In this document: positions 7,566 to 11,027 of the stretch, in pieces
Layout of the letters: each line of letters opens with the position of its first letter
Numbering within the stretch: the stretch's first letter is position 1
Source: Sediminibacterium sp.
Lineage (GTDB): Bacteria > Bacteroidota > Bacteroidia > Chitinophagales > Chitinophagaceae
Direction: 5' to 3'
Assembly: GCA_030158535.1 (NCBI GenBank)
Contig: JAOASV010000154.1
Coordinates: 1 to 11,027 of the forward strand
Length of the DNA: 11,027 bases
Translations under genes and position numbers: made by a program
The notes under the pieces: generated by a model
The model's database searches: none
Seen by the model: only the letters and a program-made list of their open reading frames with translations
What the model was told of the DNA's origin: nothing

Positions 7566-7594
7566 AAAAAAAAGAATCGATGGCGCAGCCATCG
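7566..7594 (-). terminator. Intrinsic terminator of the CrtA-like gene
   Basis: Read on the minus strand, CGATGGC-TGC-GCCATCG forms a 7-base-pair hairpin followed by ATTC and then eight T (7573 to 7566). It lies about 60 bases after the stop codon of the CrtA-like gene. The four-base gap between stem and T run makes it somewhat weaker than the facing tRNA terminator. Confidence 0.65.
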
Positions 7595-7654
7595 CTTAGC
7601 TTTTTAGTTTGCAGGCCACCCTTCAGGGTTCAGCGAAGCTAATCCCTTCAACAT

Positions 7655-8296
7655 TTACTTCTCAATCACTTTAAACCTTGTAAACATATCTTCGGAATAC
7701 CATTTTTCTTGATGGGTTTTCTTGATTACTTCTTTGTGTAAAGGAAGTTTATAGGCAAAGCTGCGCATGAGTTCTTTGGATTCCCAAATGCTAAAAGTGG
7801 CTTGTTTAATAAATGGAACTTCACCAATACCCACCGATGTTATAAAACCTGGAGCACTTGCCATTTGATTTGCAATGGCATCTACATGTTCCCAAAATCT
7901 TTTTAGGCCCGATAATTTTATGGTAGCTCTAGTAAGCACAGCTATTTTACCTTCATAATCTGAATTTTTAGGAAGGTCGCCAAAAACTTGTTTGCCATCC
8001 CATAGTCCGTGCCCTTCAATGGGTTCTAATTCATACATGGTTTGAGTGGCGTTAAATAGTTTCCACCACCCAGTAATAAAAGTTGGGGTTGAGGTAGGAG
8101 CGTCATATACTTCAAGTAACGCCCATCTATTCCAATCCGGATTTTTATCAAAAGTTCCATTTTTGCCGGTACCCATCAATTTCCAAAATCTAAGGCCACT
8201 AGATAACCATAATGGAAATCTAAATAGCGCCATCGATAAAAACCCTGCCCAGCCTAACCAATTAGGGTAAACAACAATTGAAAGTCTTACATACAT
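7655..8296 (-). CDS. Spheroidene monooxygenase (CrtA)-like protein (213 aa)
   Basis: The sequence follows the CrtA family, haem-dependent oxygenases that introduce keto groups into acyclic carotenoids in purple bacteria. Matching blocks are RFWKLMGTGKNGTF near 36-49 with PDWNRWALL near 53-61, GLWDGKQVF near 97-105, LTRATIKL…FW (121-135), GIGEVPFIKQATFSIW (156-171) and EKWYSEDMFTRF (197-208). The start at 8296 is kept because the preceding SIVVYPNWLGW segment looks like the family N-terminus. A later Met (residue 22) would cut into the domain. No signal peptide is obvious despite the hydrophobic N-terminal stretch. No carotenoid genes (crtB, crtI, crtE, crtY) are within the window. The role could therefore be in carotenoid modification with genes elsewhere, or another small-molecule oxidation. 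Its terminator faces that of tRNA-Ser, and it is divergent from the secreted DxDDT-motif protein. Confidence 0.82.
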   Translation of the reverse strand: MYVRLSIVVYPNWLGWAGFLSMALFRFPLWLSSGLRFWKLMGTGKNGTFDKNPDWNRWALLEVYDAPTSTPTFITGWWKLFNATQTMYELEPIEGHGLWDGKQVFGDLPKNSDYEGKIAVLTRATIKLSGLKRFWEHVDAIANQMASAPGFITSVGIGEVPFIKQATFSIWESKELMRSFAYKLPLHKEVIKKTHQEKWYSEDMFTRFKVIEK

Positions 8297-8355
8297 ATTG
8301 GTATGGGGTTTGTAGGTGGTTTATTGGTTGAATCTTGTAAATTGCTATCCCATTC

Positions 8356-9534
8356 ATGAAAAGAGTTCATCCGATACTATTTGTTGTTTTTTGTGCCCTT
8401 GCTTTGCGTGGAAATGCGCAATCAAGCACTGATACCATTTGGTCTTATCAGTTGCTAACAAAGATACAAGCCCTACAACAAACTAATACAGGGTTTCCTC
8501 CCGGGATTTTCCCGTCCACAAGGGTATATGCTTACAATAAAAATAACATTAAAAACGACCCCAATGTTTTTTTTACCGGTCTTATTGTGCTTACGCTTAA
8601 AAAGTACCAAAAGCATTGTACGCCTTATCAGCAAAGCGTTATCAATCAAATAGCAAAAGATGCATTGTCACAAGTAGGGCTTTTTAAAAATAAGCAGGGG
8701 AGAGACACCTATAATTTTTGGCGTACCGATACCCCACAAATTTTCCCAAATGCGGGCTGGCTTAATAAATTTGATAAATCACAATCCTTACCTGACGATT
8801 TTGATGACACCGTAATTTTATTGTGGGCTCAGGAAGTTTCTAGGGAGCGCGCAGCTGCCATACACGATACCATGCAGTTGTTTGTCAATACAAAGGGTAA
8901 AACCGTAAAAAATACCCTTACTGCTTTTCAAACCTTACCTGCATACTCTACTTGGTTTGGTAAAAAAATGCCTATCGATTTTGACATGGCGGTACTATGT
9001 AATGTGCTCAGTTTTGTAAATGCTTATGATTTACCATGGACTGGTTCAGACTCGGCTTCGTTACAACTGATTACAACAGCCATTCAAAACAACTGGCATA
9101 TGCGTAAGGGTAATTTTATTGCGCCGCATTATGCAAAACCTGCGGTTATTTTATACCATATTGCCCGCTTATTAAAAACTGGTAAGCAGCAAAATTTGGA
9201 GGCGTTAATGGCGCTCAAACCTAGTTTGTTACATAATACAGATTCGCTACTTGCCATTAGTAATGACCCGCTCGAAACCGTTTTATTGCAATCGGCGCGT
9301 TTGCAATTTGGAGGAATTGCTGGTGATGTTCAAGCAATGCAAGCGTTTGATGCTGCTGCCATTGAACAAAGTACCTATCCATTTTTTATTGCCAATATGG
9401 CCTCCATGCTTCCGAGTCCATTAAAGCGCCCGCTTAGTAAATTGGCTTTTGCAAAGTTTGAATACCGTTGCCCTGCTTACAACCTAGCATTATTATGGGA
9501 AAATAAGCACTTGTGTGTACCTTTGCATAAATAG
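8356..9534 (+). CDS. Secreted protein with terpenoid-cyclase/prenyltransferase-like alpha-alpha toroid features (392 aa), function unknown
   Basis: A signal peptide (MKRVHPILFVVFCALALRGNAQ) ends near residue 22 in the ALRGNAQ context, so the product should reach the periplasm or beyond. The body is helix-rich. LPDDFDDTVILLW (145-157) resembles the DxDD(T) segment of class II terpene cyclases and of related uncharacterised alpha-alpha toroid proteins. PIDFDMAVLCNVLSFV (206-221) and APHYAKPAVILYHIARL (256-272) look like the later inner helices of the same fold, as I remember that family. I do not recognise a characterised orthologue. The typical QW repeats of squalene-hopene cyclase are not visible, and secretion argues against a cytosolic cyclase. 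It is followed after eight bases by the YggS gene, so the two are probably cotranscribed. The fold assignment is an inference and the activity is unknown. Confidence 0.62.
   Translation: MKRVHPILFVVFCALALRGNAQSSTDTIWSYQLLTKIQALQQTNTGFPPGIFPSTRVYAYNKNNIKNDPNVFFTGLIVLTLKKYQKHCTPYQQSVINQIAKDALSQVGLFKNKQGRDTYNFWRTDTPQIFPNAGWLNKFDKSQSLPDDFDDTVILLWAQEVSRERAAAIHDTMQLFVNTKGKTVKNTLTAFQTLPAYSTWFGKKMPIDFDMAVLCNVLSFVNAYDLPWTGSDSASLQLITTAIQNNWHMRKGNFIAPHYAKPAVILYHIARLLKTGKQQNLEALMALKPSLLHNTDSLLAISNDPLETVLLQSARLQFGGIAGDVQAMQAFDAAAIEQSTYPFFIANMASMLPSPLKRPLSKLAFAKFEYRCPAYNLALLWENKHLCVPLHK
9518..9525 (+). promoter_or_regulatory. Possible internal -7 box for the yggS-like gene
   Basis: TACCTTTG fits TAnnTTTG and ends 17 bases before the yggS-like ATG, inside the last codons of the upstream gene. 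This is the same box and the same distance to the ATG as for mutS2. No good -33 element is visible and the bases also encode protein, so the match may be chance. Confidence 0.3.
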
Positions 9535-9542
9535 CAGGTTTT

Positions 9543-10196
9543 ATGGCGGTTAATGAAAAAGCATACCATCAAATTATTCAGGAGTTTGCAAATTCATCAG
9601 TTACCCTTGTAGCGGTGAGTAAACTTAAACCTGCTTCCGATATTGAAGCGCTTTATAAATTAGGGCAACTTGATTTTGGCGAAAATTATGTGCAGGAACT
9701 TGTTGAAAAACAAGCAGTATTACCTGCTAATATTAACTGGCATTTTATTGGTCATTTACAAAGTAATAAAGTCAAATACATTGCACCCTTTGTACACCTG
9801 ATTCATGGGATAGATAGTTTAAAATTACTACAAGAAATAAATAAGCAAGCCCTAAAAAATAACCGAGTAATCGATTGTTTGTTACAAGTACATATTGCCA
9901 AAGAGGAAACAAAATTTGGCATGGACGCACCCGAATTATCAGCTGCACTAGAAGCTGCCAAACATTTACCCAACGTATATATTAGAGGCCTAATGGGTAT
10001 GGCATCATTTTCTGATGATCAGGATGTAGTTGCTTCTGAGTTTAATTACTTGCACGAGCTGTTTACAACGCATCACTTTAATCTACAACCTACAGCTGTA
10101 TTAAGTATGGGTATGAGTGCCGATTATGCACTTGCCATAAAATCTGGTAGCACGATGGTTAGGATCGGAAGCTTACTATTTGGAGCCCGTCAGTAA
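9543..10196 (+). CDS. yggS: YggS/PROSC-family pyridoxal phosphate homeostasis protein (217 aa)
   Basis: Members are single-domain proteins with the alanine-racemase N-terminal-like TIM barrel. They bind pyridoxal 5'-phosphate and buffer its cytosolic level; no enzymatic activity is established. The PLP lysine is K27 in LVAVSKLKP (22-30). Other hallmarks are FGENYVQE (45-52), INWHFIGHLQSNK (64-76), the KFG motif (124-126), RGLMGMA (148-154), LSMGMSADYALAI (187-199) and the phosphate-binding GSTMVRIGS (202-210). The length is normal for the family. The ATG at 9543 lies eight bases after the stop of the secreted toroid-like protein, suggesting cotranscription. An internal -7-like box may give extra expression. 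It ends four bases before the stop of the convergent amidohydrolase. Confidence 0.95.
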   Translation: MAVNEKAYHQIIQEFANSSVTLVAVSKLKPASDIEALYKLGQLDFGENYVQELVEKQAVLPANINWHFIGHLQSNKVKYIAPFVHLIHGIDSLKLLQEINKQALKNNRVIDCLLQVHIAKEETKFGMDAPELSAALEAAKHLPNVYIRGLMGMASFSDDQDVVASEFNYLHELFTTHHFNLQPTAVLSMGMSADYALAIKSGSTMVRIGSLLFGARQ

Positions 10197-10200
10197 TCAA

Positions 10201-11027
10201 CTACTTTTTAGTTCCCGCATAGTCAAACACCAATTGGCAAAATGCTTTAACGCCCAAATCAAATCCTGATTCGTCAATAAAAAATTCAGGTGTATGGTGT
10301 AAAGAAGCTTCTGATGGTTTCATTCCTTTTGGCATCGCACCTAGGTAAAAGAAAAATGCAGGTGTTTTTTCTCCAAAAAATGAAAAGTCTTCGGCACCCG
10401 TATCCCAATCTCTTTCTTTTACATTGCCTTTGCCGGCGGCTGTTTCTAAAAACGGAACCGTAAGTTTTACAAGGGCAGGATCGTTATAGGTAACCAGTGT
10501 TTTAGTACTAATAGTTACATCTGCAGTAGCGCCAGCGCTTGCTGCAATATGATGCACGGTGTTTTTGATACGCTCATGCAATTCTTTTTGCATGGCAGGG
10601 TCTAGGGTTCGTAAGGTGCCAATCATTTCACAAGACTCTGGAATAATGTTGTTACGCACGCCACCATGAATAGCGCCAATGGTAATTACAACCGGTGCTT
10701 TGGTAAGTTCCATTTGTCTACTCACAATATTTTGTAGCCCTTGAATAATTTGTGCAGATGCTGCAATAGGATCCACGCCAGTCCAAGGTTTTGAGCCGTG
10801 TGCGCCTTTTCCATTCACGACAATTTTAATCCAATCTGAAGAAGCCATAAAGCCCTGTGCCTTATACTGAATTTCACCAACAGGTACTTCCGACTTAATA
10901 TGCATACCAAATACGACGTCTACTTTTGGATTTTCTAATACTCCTTGTTTAATCATTAGGGGTGCACCACCTTCTTCACCTTCTGGTGAACCTTCTTCGG
11001 CGGGTTGGAATAAAAACACTACAGTTC
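10201..11027 (-). CDS. M20-family (M20D-like) metal-dependent amidohydrolase/peptidase, N-terminus beyond the right edge
   Basis: The frame stays open to the window edge, so the gene is cut at its 5' end. The GTG at 11019 is internal (…TVVFLFQPAEEG), not a start. Visible parts are the metal-site QPAEEG glutamates and GMHI. The M20 dimerisation domain runs from GAHGSKPWTGVDPIA through GGVRNNIIPESCEMIGTLRT. The second catalytic segment contains DTGAEDFSFF and LHHTPEFFIDE with a metal-ligand histidine. The missing N-terminal part should carry the first metal-binding motif. M20D enzymes remove acyl groups from N-acyl amino acids, hippurate or related amides. The substrate here is not predictable. 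No signal peptide can be judged because the start is outside. The stop TAG lies four bases from the yggS-like stop, with no terminator between them. Confidence 0.92.
   Translation of the reverse strand, partial: TVVFLFQPAEEGSPEGEEGGAPLMIKQGVLENPKVDVVFGMHIKSEVPVGEIQYKAQGFMASSDWIKIVVNGKGAHGSKPWTGVDPIAASAQIIQGLQNIVSRQMELTKAPVVITIGAIHGGVRNNIIPESCEMIGTLRTLDPAMQKELHERIKNTVHHIAASAGATADVTISTKTLVTYNDPALVKLTVPFLETAAGKGNVKERDWDTGAEDFSFFGEKTPAFFFYLGAMPKGMKPSEASLHHTPEFFIDESGFDLGVKAFCQLVFDYAGTKK

Larger units (their letters stand above)
7483..7608. repeat. Nested, nearly concentric inverted repeats between tRNA-Ser and the CrtA-like gene
   Basis: Several perfect inverted repeats share a centre near base 7541-7546. 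The outermost is ACTAAAAAGC (7483-7492) with GCTTTTTAGT (7599-7608). Inside it T8ATGGG (7510-7522) pairs with CCCATA8 (7561-7573), and the core is TGAACC-AAA-GGTTCA (7534-7548). Each flank also carries its own hairpin, GCCAGCACA-A-TGTGCTGGC (7491-7509) and CGATGGC-GCA-GCCATCG (7578-7594), at mirror positions. Smaller pairs follow to the right: ACCCT-TC-AGGGT (7618-7629) and TTAGCTT/AAGCTAA (7596-7602/7636-7642). Part of this is explained by two facing terminators, but the symmetry extends beyond them. It may be a palindromic repeat element; copy number in the genome is unknown. Confidence 0.7.

Noticed and set aside
7350..7592. Minus-strand open frame of 80 codons across the tRNA region (contains GERGIRTPGPV)
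   Set aside because: It is the antisense translation of tRNA-Ser and its terminator. Such GIRTPG peptides are familiar spurious gene calls.
11017..11019. GTG start of the amidohydrolase at 11019
   Set aside because: The frame continues upstream with Thr-Val, as expected inside the conserved M20 strand before QPAEEG; the real start is outside the window.

Overview
The window looks like a chromosomal segment of a Bacteroidota (Bacteroidetes) species, possibly from the Chitinophagia/Sphingobacteriia side; the class is a guess. The evidence is the AT-rich coding sequence, repeated matches to the Bacteroidota sigma-factor -7 box TAnnTTTG just upstream of genes, and the absence of clear Shine-Dalgarno sequences. 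The gene content fits as well: lipoprotein MsrA, MutS2, a CrtA-like oxygenase and an MOP-type flippase. I see no phage, transposase, CRISPR or toxin-antitoxin genes.

Layout, left to right. Bases 1-76 hold the last 24 codons of a plus-strand gene that starts outside the window. Facing it are purK (purine synthesis) and, upstream of purK on the same strand, a polytopic polysaccharide flippase-like protein. Divergent from the flippase is a lipoprotein peptide-type substrate-binding protein. It converges on a lipoprotein methionine sulfoxide reductase (msrA) so tightly that their stop codons interlock. Divergent from msrA is mutS2, here without the C-terminal Smr nuclease domain. Next comes a tRNA-Ser(UGA) with a near-perfect Bacteroidota promoter, followed by a dense cluster of nested inverted repeats containing two facing intrinsic terminators. 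A minus-strand CrtA-like oxygenase comes next. Divergent from it is a two-gene plus-strand unit: a secreted protein with a DxDDT motif and toroid-like features, then a YggS/PROSC pyridoxal-phosphate-binding protein. The right edge cuts a minus-strand M20 amidohydrolase.

These genes do not form one pathway. They are mostly housekeeping genes in short, alternating transcription units: purine synthesis, sulfoxide repair, DNA/ribosome maintenance by MutS2, PLP homeostasis and amide hydrolysis. Most gene gaps are under 130 bases and no gene-free stretch exceeds 300 bases. I found no convincing undescribed multi-gene system. The points most worth a second look are the concentric palindromes after the tRNA, the tRNA promoter that would give an almost leaderless transcript, the MutS2 lacking Smr, and the CrtA-like/DxDDT-protein pair.
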